From UBA6016 sp041915365 (lineage in GTDB: Bacteria > Campylobacterota > Campylobacteria > Campylobacterales > UBA6016): a DNA stretch of 64,000 bases. Position 1 is the first letter of the stretch; each line of letters opens with the position of its first letter. Made by a program: the position numbers and the translations under genes. Below are positions 16,293-25,074 of the stretch, in pieces. Below the pieces are notes generated by a model. The model ran no database searches. It was not told the origin of the DNA and saw nothing but the letters and a program-made list of their open reading frames with translations. The stretch covers positions 1-64,000 of the forward strand of contig JAYSBP010000011.1 in the NCBI GenBank assembly GCA_041915365.1. The letters run 5' to 3'.

Positions 16293-17459
16293 ATGGTTTT
16301 TACTACCCCTTTTAAAAACGATTCAATAAAAATAATGCTCCTAGGCAGCGGCGAGCTAGGGCGAGAGGTGGCGATAGAGGCTCTGAGGCTTGGATGTGAA
16401 GTGGTGGCGGTCGATAAATATGAGAATGCTCCAGCGCAGCTAGTCGCCACGAAAGCCTATGCGATTGATATGAAAAACAAAGAGCAACTTCTTGGCATTA
16501 TAAGAGCAGAAAAGCCGACATATATACTCCCAGAGGTTGAGGCGATAAGCATAGATGCGCTTTTTGAGGCTGAAAAAGAGGGTTTTCACGTCATACCAAA
16601 CGCAAGGGCGGTTAGCCTTACGATGAACCGTAAAGGTATTAGAGAGTTTGCGGCGGTAGAGCTCGGGCTAAAGACAAGCGGTTTTAGATTTGCAAAAACC
16701 GAAGAAGAGCTGAAGGCGGCGGCAGATGAGATGGGGTATCCGTGCGTCATTAAGCCGGTTATGAGCAGTTCCGGACACGGGCAAAGCGTATGTCGTGCTC
16801 CTGAGGAGGTGGCAAAATGCTTTGAGCATGCCAAAGAGGCTAGAGGCGACGCCAGTGAGATAATAGTTGAGGAGTTTATCCGCTTTGACTACGAAATTAC
16901 TCTGCTAACTGCAAGAACTGAGAGCGAAACGGTATTTTGCGAGCCTATCGGCCATATCCAAAAAGACGGAGACTATATCTACTCGTGGCAGCCGATGGCT
17001 ATGAGTGAGACAGCGCTTGAGAAGGCAAAACATATTGCAAAAACAGTTACCGACGGTCTTGGCGGCAGAGGGATATTTGGCGTAGAGCTTTTTGTTGCCG
17101 GCGACGAGGTGTATTTTAGCGAGGTAAGCCCTCGCCCACACGATACGGGTATGGTGACGATGACTACTCAAAGCGCTAGCGAGTTTGCTCTTCACCTGCG
17201 AGCGGTACTTGGCCTCCCACTTTCTTATAGATTTTTGACACCTGGGGCGAGTGCGGCTTATAAAGCTAAAAATGAGTCTCATGAGCCAAAATTTGATATT
17301 CCAAATGAGCTATTTAGCGCGGATACAGAGGTTAGAATATTTGGTAAACCGGAGTCTCATATAGGGCGTAGAATGGCAGTAGTGCTTGCGGCGGATGCTA
17401 GCGCAGAGGCGGCGAAAGATAAAGCGGCGAAGCTGGTCGAGAAGATAACGGAATGCTAA
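16293..17459 (+). CDS. purT: Formate-dependent GAR transformylase PurT
   Basis: PurT makes formyl-GAR from GAR, formate and ATP, the third step of purine synthesis. The 388-aa protein matches the usual length (about 390). It has an N-terminal LLGSGELGREVAIEA motif, an ATP-grasp domain (VIKPVMSSSGHGQS, VEEFIRFDYEITLL, FGVELFVAGDEVYFSEVSPRPHDTG) and a C-terminal domain. ATG 16293 is chosen over upstream in-frame codons because the protein family begins near here and an AGG lies just before it. Its stop overlaps the next gene by seven bases. Confidence 0.95.
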   Translation: MVFTTPFKNDSIKIMLLGSGELGREVAIEALRLGCEVVAVDKYENAPAQLVATKAYAIDMKNKEQLLGIIRAEKPTYILPEVEAISIDALFEAEKEGFHVIPNARAVSLTMNRKGIREFAAVELGLKTSGFRFAKTEEELKAAADEMGYPCVIKPVMSSSGHGQSVCRAPEEVAKCFEHAKEARGDASEIIVEEFIRFDYEITLLTARTESETVFCEPIGHIQKDGDYIYSWQPMAMSETALEKAKHIAKTVTDGLGGRGIFGVELFVAGDEVYFSEVSPRPHDTGMVTMTTQSASEFALHLRAVLGLPLSYRFLTPGASAAYKAKNESHEPKFDIPNELFSADTEVRIFGKPESHIGRRMAVVLAADASAEAAKDKAAKLVEKITEC

Positions 17460-17809
17460 AAAGACACTATAAATTAGTAGTTGCAATACTCGTTTTTTTA
17501 CCAATTTTGTTTTTTGTGGACAAGATAGTGTTTGCGTATATGCAGCCGCAAGCCGCAAACGAGGCCAAAAAAGCGGAATACGCCCAAAAGCTCTATGGGG
17601 CAAAATGTGCCATGTGTCACGGGATAAAGGGTGAAGGCACTGGTGGCTACGCAAAAATCACAGGATTAACTAAAGATATTGCGCTATCCAAAATCAAAAC
17701 TCACAAAGAGGGGATATTTGGTGAAGGGGTGCAGCTAAGGGCAGATTTTGCGACGCTTAGCGAGGCTGACAAGGAAGAGATAGCTTCTTTTGTCGCCACT
17801 CTCAAATAA
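17453..17809 (+). CDS. Membrane-anchored monohaem cytochrome c
   Basis: This 118-aa protein has an N-terminal anchor (about residues 7-28) and a periplasmic class I cytochrome c domain with CAMCH and a long helix at the end. No downstream Met is certain as the sixth ligand. It probably carries electrons between respiratory complexes. It starts within purT (seven-base overlap) and meets mntP tail to tail. Confidence 0.85.
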   Translation: MLKRHYKLVVAILVFLPILFFVDKIVFAYMQPQAANEAKKAEYAQKLYGAKCAMCHGIKGEGTGGYAKITGLTKDIALSKIKTHKEGIFGEGVQLRADFATLSEADKEEIASFVATLK

Positions 17810-18359
17810 ATCCGAGATGCCCAAAAAGTATTTTGGCACCTATCGCCACAAGGACTACGCCGCCGAATATTTCGGCTTTACTCTCTAGCCTTTCTCCTAT
17901 TTTGTGGCCGATGACGACGGAGGCGGCAGATATGCCAAAAGTCACCACCGCAATAATAAACGCCGATAAAAATATATTTTGATTTAAAAATGCCAGAGTG
18001 ACGCCTACTGCGAGAGCATCTAGACTTGTGGCGATAGCCAGAACGGTTAGAAGCCTTAGCCCCAGCCCTATCTCTTTTTTCTCGTCATCTTCGCCAAAGC
18101 CCTCGTATATCATTTTGCCGCCAAGAGCTGCCAATATAACAAATGAAATATAGTGGTCATACGCCTCAACGACGTTCGCAAATGATAATGCCATGACAAA
18201 GCCGATAAGCGGCATAAGACCTTGAAAAAATCCAAACATAGCCGATGGTTTTAAAATCGTCGCTCTACCTATGCGCCTGTGCCTAGCTCCAATAGCCATA
18301 GATACGGCGGCGGCATCCATCGCAAGACCTACGGCAATCAAAAATATCTCAAAACCCAC
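17802..18359 (-). CDS. mntP: Manganese efflux pump MntP
   Basis: This 185-aa integral membrane protein has six spans. It has MntP features in both halves: AVGLAMDAAAVSMAIG near the start and ATSLDALAVGVTLAF in the middle (repeated Asp-containing helices). Length matches the family (about 185-190). It exports Mn2+ from the cytoplasm. It is convergent with the cytochrome gene, with an eight-base overlap of 3' ends, and no riboswitch-like structure is evident in the short upstream gap. Confidence 0.92.
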   Translation of the reverse strand: MGFEIFLIAVGLAMDAAAVSMAIGARHRRIGRATILKPSAMFGFFQGLMPLIGFVMALSFANVVEAYDHYISFVILAALGGKMIYEGFGEDDEKKEIGLGLRLLTVLAIATSLDALAVGVTLAFLNQNIFLSAFIIAVVTFGISAASVVIGHKIGERLESKAEIFGGVVLVAIGAKILFGHLGFI

Positions 18360-18426
18360 AAAATGCCTTTTTTACGTTGATTTTACCCAAAAACGGTACA
18401 CTTTGCCAAAAAACCAAAGGTGAGAG

Positions 18427-18918
18427 ATGAGAAAAGCCGTGTTTTTGACATTATCTGCAATTTTTGCATTTGGGCTTGAATTGCCGGATATAAAAGAGAA
18501 AAATGGGCTTGGTTTCAAAGTGATACAGGGATACGAAAATTGGGGTGTCGCGGCGACACATTGGCGCAAAGACAAAAACGAACTTAGATATGTGCTAGTT
18601 GACCCAAAAAATGAGAAAGATTTCAAAAAAGGCAAAAAATTAAAAGACGGCACGATAGTCGTAAAAATAGGGTGGAGTACGAAGCCTATGGATAGGTTTG
18701 CTGATGGGATAGAGGCTGATCAAATCCAAAGGGTTGAGTATATGATAAAAGATGCCAAAAAATTTGCCTCAACGGGTGGATGGGGGTATGCTAGATTTGT
18801 CAAAAACCCTGACGGCTCTTACAAGCCGTGGGGCGGCGACGCAAACGAATGCTATGCGTGCCACACGGCAGTTGTCGACAGGGACTATTTATTTAGTGAG
18901 TATCAAAAGAAATTTTAG
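18427..18918 (+). CDS. Cytochrome P460-like protein
   Basis: This 163-aa secreted protein has a signal peptide (about 1-16) and a single CYACH haem c site near the C-terminus, preceded by GGDANE. The body (GLGFKVIQGYENWGVAATHW, then YVLVDPKNEKDFKKGK, and later GWGYARF) fits the cytochrome P460 fold, in which a Lys is cross-linked to haem. Known members oxidise hydroxylamine; others have cytochrome c'-beta-type gas binding without that activity. Which applies here cannot be read from sequence. It ends three bases from the convergent sorB-like gene. Confidence 0.8.
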   Translation: MRKAVFLTLSAIFAFGLELPDIKEKNGLGFKVIQGYENWGVAATHWRKDKNELRYVLVDPKNEKDFKKGKKLKDGTIVVKIGWSTKPMDRFADGIEADQIQRVEYMIKDAKKFASTGGWGYARFVKNPDGSYKPWGGDANECYACHTAVVDRDYLFSEYQKKF

Positions 18919-18920
18919 GG

Positions 18921-19226
18921 TTACTTGCCGTCTCCATAGTGCTTGACGAGGTAGTTTATAATAACTTGCGAATCCTCTTTCGTTATCGGGGCTTTGAACT
19001 CGTCAATCATTTTTCTAACCGTTCCCGTCCAATAAGAGCGGTTTCTTGCTTTTCCTTGATTTAGGACATATCCAAAAGAGTGGCACGTAAGACAGTTGCC
19101 AACAACGACCTCATAATGGTCTGCTTGCACCATCGGATAATCGTAGTAGGGCATTTCTATCGGTTTGTTCACTTGTGCAAACAGTGCAGAGGCGATAGTC
19201 GCAGTCAAAAATATAATTTTTTTCAT
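18921..19226 (-). CDS. sorB: SorB-like cytochrome c subunit of sulfite dehydrogenase
   Basis: This 101-aa protein has a signal peptide (about 1-17) and one CLTCH haem site in the middle (VVVGNCLTCHSFGYVLNQG), then a WTGTVRKMIDEF segment typical of SorB. It takes electrons from the molybdenum subunit and passes them to a cytochrome c. It follows sorA by nine bases on the same strand. Its pairing with sorA is the main reason for the name. Confidence 0.85.
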   Translation of the reverse strand: MKKIIFLTATIASALFAQVNKPIEMPYYDYPMVQADHYEVVVGNCLTCHSFGYVLNQGKARNRSYWTGTVRKMIDEFKAPITKEDSQVIINYLVKHYGDGK

Positions 19227-19235
19227 CTTTTATCC

Positions 19236-20441
19236 TCACACTATCTTAACGTTTACGCTATCTACTGCGTTATACTGGTATCCGCCTGCATTCCAGCCTA
19301 TTTCGTCGGCTAGCGGCTGTATTTTGCCTATTTTGTTAATGGCTCGTACCATTATCGTATAGTCGCCTTTTGCCCTCGGCTCCCACTCATACACCCATTT
19401 TCTATAAGAGTATTTGCCTACCTCTTTGTCTAGCCTTGTCATTCCCCAAGTTCTGCCGTTGTCTAGAGAGATCATAACCTCTTTTATGCCGTATCCCTCG
19501 TCAAATGCGACACCTTGCACTTGCACTTTTGAACCTTTTTTGATTACGGTGTTTGGCGTCGGGTATCCTATGACCGATTTTACTTTCATAACCGCTATAG
19601 GTTTTCTCTTGTATTCAAAGTCCATCCCAGGTGTGACGCACTCACAGTCGTTGTTTGGTACTGTGTATGCTACATCCATAAAAAATGAGTTTCTATATTT
19701 ATCCATTACCGTGATTTCTGATAGCATCTTAACCCAACTATCGGAGAAGTGGCCGGGGATTACGAGCCTTAGAGGAAAGCCATTGAGATATGGAAGGTCT
19801 TCACCGTTCATCTCGTAAGCGACTATCATATTCTCATGTAGTGCCTCGTCAACAGCCATCTCTCTAAAAAATTTAGGAGTAGCCTCAAGCGCAGGCTTTT
19901 CAAGTCCGTTGACACCTACCCAAGCGGCGTTAGCTTGAAGTCCTGCGGCATTTAGTAGGTCTTTTAGTCTTACTCCTCTCCATACGGCGCAACCCATTGC
20001 CCCATGCTGCCATTGTACCCCATGCGTTGGATGTGCGTAGTAGCTTCTGCTGTTTCCGCCGCATTGAAGCACCGATACGATTTCGGCAGGCTCAAATTTT
20101 GATTTGAGGTCGTCCATACTCAGGCTTAGAGTTTTGTTGACCGCCCCCTTGACCTCTAGTCTAAATGTGTTCAGGTCTACAAAAGTGGGAATGTCCGGCA
20201 TATGCCATCTGACGAAGAACTGATCGTTTGGCGTTATGACATTTGTGAATATATCTCTTGGCGACTCCAAAAGCGGCGGTCTATCGGATATAGTTTTTAG
20301 CGGTTTTTTTTGTGGAAATGCAATGGTCGGCGGTGTGAATGTGTCGCTAGCTACTGCTTTTGTCTGCTCTTTGCCAAAGAGAGAGGCCGCAGTCATAGCG
20401 AGTCCGGCACCCAAAAACCCTCTTCTTGTTAGGTTGCCCAT
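19236..20441 (-). CDS. sorA: SorA sulfite:cytochrome c oxidoreductase, molybdenum subunit
   Basis: This 401-aa member of the sulfite oxidase family oxidises sulfite to sulfate in the periplasm. It carries a Tat signal (NLTRRGFLGAGLAMTAAS). The oxidoreductase domain has the molybdenum-ligating Cys in VSVLQCGGNSR, the family's HPTHGVQW and WRGVRLKDLL motifs and RLVIPGHFSDSWVK. A C-terminal dimerisation domain follows (GVAFDEGYGIKEVMISLDNGRTW). It is first in the sorAB unit and divergent from nothing close: the upstream gap is about 100 AT-rich bases. Confidence 0.92.
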   Translation of the reverse strand: MGNLTRRGFLGAGLAMTAASLFGKEQTKAVASDTFTPPTIAFPQKKPLKTISDRPPLLESPRDIFTNVITPNDQFFVRWHMPDIPTFVDLNTFRLEVKGAVNKTLSLSMDDLKSKFEPAEIVSVLQCGGNSRSYYAHPTHGVQWQHGAMGCAVWRGVRLKDLLNAAGLQANAAWVGVNGLEKPALEATPKFFREMAVDEALHENMIVAYEMNGEDLPYLNGFPLRLVIPGHFSDSWVKMLSEITVMDKYRNSFFMDVAYTVPNNDCECVTPGMDFEYKRKPIAVMKVKSVIGYPTPNTVIKKGSKVQVQGVAFDEGYGIKEVMISLDNGRTWGMTRLDKEVGKYSYRKWVYEWEPRAKGDYTIMVRAINKIGKIQPLADEIGWNAGGYQYNAVDSVNVKIV

Positions 20442-20549
20442 ATCTTACTCCTTTTTTTCAATCAGTTAATTATAATTATAAATTGTTTAAGAATAAGATA
20501 ATTTGATTGATTTATAAATAGATGAAATGCAAAAAATCTATATTTGTCA

Positions 20550-23276
20550 TCATCCAAGCCTACCTTCCCACGATATTCCGGCAAGCATTTTGTGTTGTAT
20601 CTCTGCTCTAGGGAGCGGTTTTGAGTAGAAATATCCCTGTATAAAGAAGCATCCAAGCTCTTTCAAAAACTCTAATTGCTCGGCTGTCTCTATTCCCTCA
20701 GCCACGGTTTCTATGTTTAGGGCTTGCCCCATTGCTATTATCGCTGTCACTATCTCTCTGTCTTGATGACTATGCGCTATGTCGATGATAAAAGAGCGGT
20801 CTATTTTGAACTGGTTGATAGGAAATCTTTTGAGGTAGCTAAGCGATGAGTATCCAGTTCCGAAGTCGTCTATCGATATTTTGACCCCAAAGTCTCTTAG
20901 TTCGTGAAGCTTGCTTATCGCCTCTTCTGGCTCATCCATGATAATGCCCTCTGTTAGCTCCAGTTTTACGAGCGACGGGTCTATTTTGTAGAGCCCGACT
21001 AGATGTTTTACTCTGTCGACAAACATTTTCTCTTTGAATTGCTTGTCGGCTATGTTGATTGCCATACAGCCAGGATTTATACCCATATCAAGCCAGTCTC
21101 TTAGCGTAGATAGGGCGTGTGCCAATACCCATTCGCCTATCGAGACTATCAATCCGCTTTGCTCCGCAATCGTCAAAAACTCAAACGGGGACAATACTCC
21201 CCTTAGCGGATGGTTCCATCGAATTAACGATTCAACACCTATGATAGAGTGTGTTCTGGAGTCTATTTGCGGTTGATAGAAGAGGACAAATTCATCTTTT
21301 GCGACCGCTCTTCTTAGCTCATCTTCTATACTGAGCCTATTTTTTAGTTTTACCTCAAGTTCGGAGGAGAAAAAGCTAAATCTTCCCTTGCCCAAATCTT
21401 TTGATTGATACATCGCCATATCTGCTTTTTTCATCAACGTGTCTACATCCTCGCCGTCCGTAGGGAATACGCTGATGCCGATACTGGCACTTGAGAAAAT
21501 CCTATTTCCGTCTATGTTGAAGCTATTTGAGAGTGCTTCGTTGAGCTTTTGTGCAAGCATTATTATCTCGTCATTGCTATCCACGTCTTCCGCCAGCAAA
21601 ACAAACTCGTCGCCGCCCATCCTAGCAAGAGTATCGGAGTCGGAAACCGCCGCAATAAGCCTCTCCGATACGCTTACGAGCAAGGCATCTCCTGCCTCGT
21701 GTCCTAGCGTGTCATTGACATATTTGAAGTTGTCCAAATCTATAAAAAATACAGCCAATCTACCGTCTTGTTTTTTTGCTATCTGTATCGCATGTGTTAA
21801 TCTTTCGTGGAAAAAGCGTCTATTTGCAAGTTCGGTGAGGGGGTCGAAATTGGCAAAATGGGCAAGTTGCTCTTGGTACTCTTTCATGGAAGTTATGTCG
21901 TTAAACATACCGATATAGTTTTGCAACTCCCCATACTTGTTATGGACGGCACATATACTTGTAAGCTCTGCGCATAGCTCGCCATTTTTGTTTCTATTCC
22001 AGAACTCCCCCTGCCAGATACCGTCTTTTTTTATTTGCGTAAATATAGTTTCATAAAAATCTTTTTTGTGAAGCCCAGATTTTAAAATCGCAGGCGTCTT
22101 TCCGACTGCATCTTCCTTTGAAAAGCCGGTAAGCTTGGTGAATGAGTTGTTGACGTCTATAATGGTGTGGTCAGGCTTGGTGATGACTATCCCTTCCGCC
22201 GCATGCTCAAAAACGCTAGCCGCAAGCTCTAGCTTGTTCATCTGCTTTGCTAGCCTTCTGCTGAGAATGACAGATCTGAGAACTAGCACACTTAGGAGCA
22301 CCACTATTGTTATCAGGAATATCCCAATTTGGATTTGGTATTTTTGGAGTACGTCTTTGAATGTCATCGGGTGCGGTTTGTCAAAAGGGTATGCTCTAAC
22401 TTTTTGCATTAGAGCCTCGGTAGATTCGTATGGCATAGGCGTTGTCCAGCCGTAATATCCTGCTGACTTGGCGACATCTGAGCCGTCTTTGATGCTAAGA
22501 AGGGCTATTGTGACTTCTTTTGCTAGGTCTTGATCCGTGTATCTAGCGGCGGCAAAAGGCCACTCCGGATAAAGTGGCGTAGAGACTGCAAACGGATATT
22601 CAGGATAGTCTTGCTTGTGTAAAATCTTGAAATCTTCCATTTTTATCGAACCGTTTTTTGCCAATGACTCAAGGACGCTTGAGCGGATGAAGCCAACGTC
22701 AACTTTTTTGTCTCTTACGGCAAAAACGACTTTATCGTGTGGCATATCCGTAAATAAAACATCTTTTTTGGTATCGATTTCTATGTTTTCATCATACAAA
22801 ACACCCGCTTGGGCTAGGTAACCGCCGAGCGATTCTTTGCTGACGGCGGCTATTTTTTTGTTTTTTATGTCGGCAAGTGTGTTTATATTTTTGTTATCGG
22901 CTCTTACTATTATTGTTCCGCCAAATGTCTTTAGCTGTGTACTGCGAGGGCCGGCTCTGAGTATGGTCGCTATCCTAGTGACGCCGTGTTTTATCTCTAG
23001 CGCCACATAGTGCTCTGGATTGGTAAATACAAAATCAAGACTCTTGTTTTCTAACTGTTCGTTTAGTTCTTTGTAGCTTAGCGCTTTGATTACGAAGTTT
23101 TTGTTAGGTATTGACTTGTTGAGCGTATCTGCTAGTGGTTGCCATGACTTCATTGTCTCGGCAGGCGGTCTGAACGCTAGTACTCCTATCGCCGTCTCCT
23201 GTTTATCTTGTGCGCAAAATCCGCTTGTAAGCATTAGCAATAGCATAAAAATTACGGTGTGAAGTTTTATCTGCAT
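20550..23276 (-). CDS. PhnD-like sensor / PAS / GGDEF / EAL cyclic-di-GMP protein
   Basis: This 908-aa inner-membrane signalling protein has several parts in order. A signal peptide is followed by a PhnD-type periplasmic substrate-binding domain (about 28-300; IGVLAFRPPAETMKSWQPLA, FTNPEHYVALE, VDVGFIRSSVLE). A transmembrane span lies near 315-335. A PAS domain follows (ASVFEHAAEGIVITKPDHTI...SGLHKKDFYETIF). The GGDEF domain has an intact LARMGGDEFVLLAEDV. The EAL domain has ESLIRWNHP, LELTEGIIM and DDFGTGYSSL. The EAL core is ESL rather than EAL. It could make or break cyclic-di-GMP. The ligand, perhaps phosphonate-like or another oxyanion, is unknown. Confidence 0.9.
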   Translation of the reverse strand: MQIKLHTVIFMLLLMLTSGFCAQDKQETAIGVLAFRPPAETMKSWQPLADTLNKSIPNKNFVIKALSYKELNEQLENKSLDFVFTNPEHYVALEIKHGVTRIATILRAGPRSTQLKTFGGTIIVRADNKNINTLADIKNKKIAAVSKESLGGYLAQAGVLYDENIEIDTKKDVLFTDMPHDKVVFAVRDKKVDVGFIRSSVLESLAKNGSIKMEDFKILHKQDYPEYPFAVSTPLYPEWPFAAARYTDQDLAKEVTIALLSIKDGSDVAKSAGYYGWTTPMPYESTEALMQKVRAYPFDKPHPMTFKDVLQKYQIQIGIFLITIVVLLSVLVLRSVILSRRLAKQMNKLELAASVFEHAAEGIVITKPDHTIIDVNNSFTKLTGFSKEDAVGKTPAILKSGLHKKDFYETIFTQIKKDGIWQGEFWNRNKNGELCAELTSICAVHNKYGELQNYIGMFNDITSMKEYQEQLAHFANFDPLTELANRRFFHERLTHAIQIAKKQDGRLAVFFIDLDNFKYVNDTLGHEAGDALLVSVSERLIAAVSDSDTLARMGGDEFVLLAEDVDSNDEIIMLAQKLNEALSNSFNIDGNRIFSSASIGISVFPTDGEDVDTLMKKADMAMYQSKDLGKGRFSFFSSELEVKLKNRLSIEDELRRAVAKDEFVLFYQPQIDSRTHSIIGVESLIRWNHPLRGVLSPFEFLTIAEQSGLIVSIGEWVLAHALSTLRDWLDMGINPGCMAINIADKQFKEKMFVDRVKHLVGLYKIDPSLVKLELTEGIIMDEPEEAISKLHELRDFGVKISIDDFGTGYSSLSYLKRFPINQFKIDRSFIIDIAHSHQDREIVTAIIAMGQALNIETVAEGIETAEQLEFLKELGCFFIQGYFYSKPLPRAEIQHKMLAGISWEGRLG

Positions 23277-23357
23277 TTGTGCCTCAAGTATTTGTGACTT
23301 TTTTGTGTTAATATAATAATAGTCACTTTTTTCTTCTTGTGCAATAGTTTATGAAAA

Positions 23358-24182
23358 TTATTTGATTATTTGATGAAGGATTGATATAGACTCGCTGTCA
23401 AAAGCCGCATCGTCTATCATTTTTGCTATCTCTTTTTCGTCATATATCGTCGATGGGTACACTATGATATAAAGTTCATCATTTTTTTGCAGAAAACTAC
23501 TCTCGCCAAACTCCGTGTATCTCGTAGCCCCTATACTGATTATTGCCTCACTAGGACTGCCGCACTCTTTTAGCAGTTCGCCTACATTTTCGAGCGGACC
23601 GCTATCGGCTTGGTTGTTTATTCTATCTATTATCCAATCCGTCAACTTGCCGTGAAAATAGCTATATGAGGAGACGGCGGAGTCTATCCCGTATGCGTGC
23701 AGCACGCCATCACGTCTAAGATAGCAAGCGATGCGGTACTTATCCATCACCCCACCTTTTTGAAAGCTATCCACCTTTAGTAGCTTTTTGGCTATCCCTT
23801 TGGAGTTTGCGCCCCAATTTTTCTTGTCGCTGATTTTGCGAGCGCCCTCTCGTCTTATAGAGCAGTCGTTGTACGCCCCAAAAAACTTCGGCTTTAGCTC
23901 TGCTACTTTGCCGCCCGCATACACTATGTCACACACTACGGCAACTTCTGGTTCTGCTTGGAGCTTGTCTTGGCTATTTGGCATATCTATCTCGTGGGAT
24001 GATAGCGGATAGGTAGCCAGATGGCTAGTAGGATGAGACGGCAGATAAAAAGGAAATATCCCCTTTGGTGCATCCTCCTCAGTAGTCACTACACCGACAA
24101 AGTCTGCGCTCTCACCTGCCTGCTCCAGATGTCCCGTGAAGTTCCCTGCTACCCCTACGCCTATCATCTGTGTGAAGTTCAT
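23358..24182 (-). CDS. Uncharacterised protein (DUF5718-like)
   Basis: This 274-aa soluble protein has no signal peptide. It begins MNFTQMIGVGVAGNFTGHLEQAGE, continues with EPEVAVVCDIVY and KFFGAYNDCSIRR, and ends in an acidic helix. From memory it resembles the DUF5718 family found in Campylobacterota and other Proteobacteria. The EPEVAVV segment is reminiscent of fumarylacetoacetase-type folds, but I cannot confirm that. It starts four bases inside the stop of the RelE-type toxin gene, so it is co-transcribed with that pair, probably by chance. Confidence 0.65.
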   Translation of the reverse strand: MNFTQMIGVGVAGNFTGHLEQAGESADFVGVVTTEEDAPKGIFPFYLPSHPTSHLATYPLSSHEIDMPNSQDKLQAEPEVAVVCDIVYAGGKVAELKPKFFGAYNDCSIRREGARKISDKKNWGANSKGIAKKLLKVDSFQKGGVMDKYRIACYLRRDGVLHAYGIDSAVSSYSYFHGKLTDWIIDRINNQADSGPLENVGELLKECGSPSEAIISIGATRYTEFGESSFLQKNDELYIIVYPSTIYDEKEIAKMIDDAAFDSESISILHQIIK

Positions 24183-24469
24183 TTTTTGACCCTTTCAAAT
24201 AGCGTCTTGTAGATTTTGTCTTTATCTCGCACGCCGACAGCTAGTACTAATACGACTATTTCAGTGTCTTTGACCTCATACGCAAGCCTATATCCGACTG
24301 TGCGAAGCTTGATTTTGTAGATATTTTCAAAACCGCTAAGTTTGTCTTTTGGATTGTGTGGATTTTCTAGTCTTTCAGCTAGTTTTTTCTTGAACTGCTC
24401 TTTGATGCTTTTGTCCAGAGTCTCCCACTCTTTGAGGGCTTTTGGTAGAAATTCAAGATTATAGGTCAT
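24179..24469 (-). CDS. relE: RelE-family toxin (mRNA interferase)
   Basis: This 96-aa protein is close to Escherichia coli RelE in layout: LPKALKEWETLDKSIKEQ, then YKIKLRTVGYRLAYEV with the conserved basic residues and Arg, and VGVRDKDKIYK with the terminal Arg and Tyr used in ribosome-dependent mRNA cleavage. It starts 11 bases inside the antitoxin gene. The name reflects family, not orthology. Confidence 0.9.
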   Translation of the reverse strand: MTYNLEFLPKALKEWETLDKSIKEQFKKKLAERLENPHNPKDKLSGFENIYKIKLRTVGYRLAYEVKDTEIVVLVLAVGVRDKDKIYKTLFERVKK

Positions 24470-24710
24470 TTAGCGATACACGCACGGGCATTTCGTTTTC
24501 ACCTAAACGCTCTTTGACGCTTTGTGAAAGTAGATAATCATCTACTATATCCATCAGCTTCTCAAAGGTCTCTGATGGCACAAGGTATGCGCTAGGGGTA
24601 TTGTGGTTTAATATGGCTATAGGCTCATTTCCAGACTCGTTTAGCAAAGCCGTCGGTGACTTCTTTAGTTCCGAGATGCTCGCCGAATAGCTAGAGTATA
24701 GTTGTCTCAT
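24459..24710 (-). CDS. StbD/Phd/YefM-type antitoxin
   Basis: This 83-aa protein has an N-terminal DNA-binding part (SASISELKKSPTALLNESG, AILNHNTPSAYLVP) typical of the Phd/YefM/StbD fold and a C-terminal helix to bind the toxin. It precedes the RelE-like toxin and overlaps it, the standard order. An AAGG ribosome site and an imperfect inverted repeat lie just upstream, consistent with autorepression. Confidence 0.88.
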   Translation of the reverse strand: MRQLYSSYSASISELKKSPTALLNESGNEPIAILNHNTPSAYLVPSETFEKLMDIVDDYLLSQSVKERLGENEMPVRVSLNDL

Positions 24711-24713
24711 AAA

Positions 24714-24733
24714 AAGTACCTTTTTTGGTATTT
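24714..24733. promoter_or_regulatory. Imperfect inverted repeat before antitoxin gene
   Basis: Arms AAGTACC and GGTATTT (one mismatch) surround a six-T spacer directly upstream of the antitoxin ATG. Toxin-antitoxin pairs of this family usually repress their own promoter through such sites. No consensus is claimed. Confidence 0.4.
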
Positions 24734-24754
24734 ATTTTGGGACTAATTGTACTA

Positions 24755-25060
24755 CTAATTGTAGGCTTTGTCTACCGCTTTCCAGTTTTTTTCGAAAATT
24801 TTGTGAGCCAATTTTACAATTTCAGTATTTACATTAGCAGGCGAATCCTTGATTATTTGGCTGATATCGCTTGCCGTGTATATTGTGCCTCTTTGCGTTT
24901 TTATGCCTTCCATTTGCAAATAGTTTTTAACTTTTGGAAGGCTTTCTAATTCTATATATTTTAAAAATATCCGCTCTTCAATAGAAGAAGGAGTTAGCCT
25001 TAATAAATCAATTATTTTTGTTAGTCTCTTTATTTCTTCTTCAAGTGTAGATATGGTCAT
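24755..25060 (-). CDS. Uncharacterised 101-aa protein with helix-turn-helix-like segment
   Basis: The protein is mainly helical: a coiled-coil N-terminus (LEEEIKRLTKIIDLLRL), then LESLPKVKNYLQMEGIKTQRGTIYTASDISQIIKD, which has the pattern of a winged-helix or resolvase-type DNA-binding unit, then a basic end. It lies 14 bases after leuC and 44 before the antitoxin gene. I recognise no family. It could be a small regulator carried with the toxin-antitoxin pair. Confidence 0.5.
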   Translation of the reverse strand: MTISTLEEEIKRLTKIIDLLRLTPSSIEERIFLKYIELESLPKVKNYLQMEGIKTQRGTIYTASDISQIIKDSPANVNTEIVKLAHKIFEKNWKAVDKAYN

Positions 25061-25074
25061 GAAATTTACAAAAT

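Noticed and set aside
17310..17654. Minus-strand frames inside purT and the cytochrome gene
   Set aside because: They lie opposite well-supported genes and have no family features.
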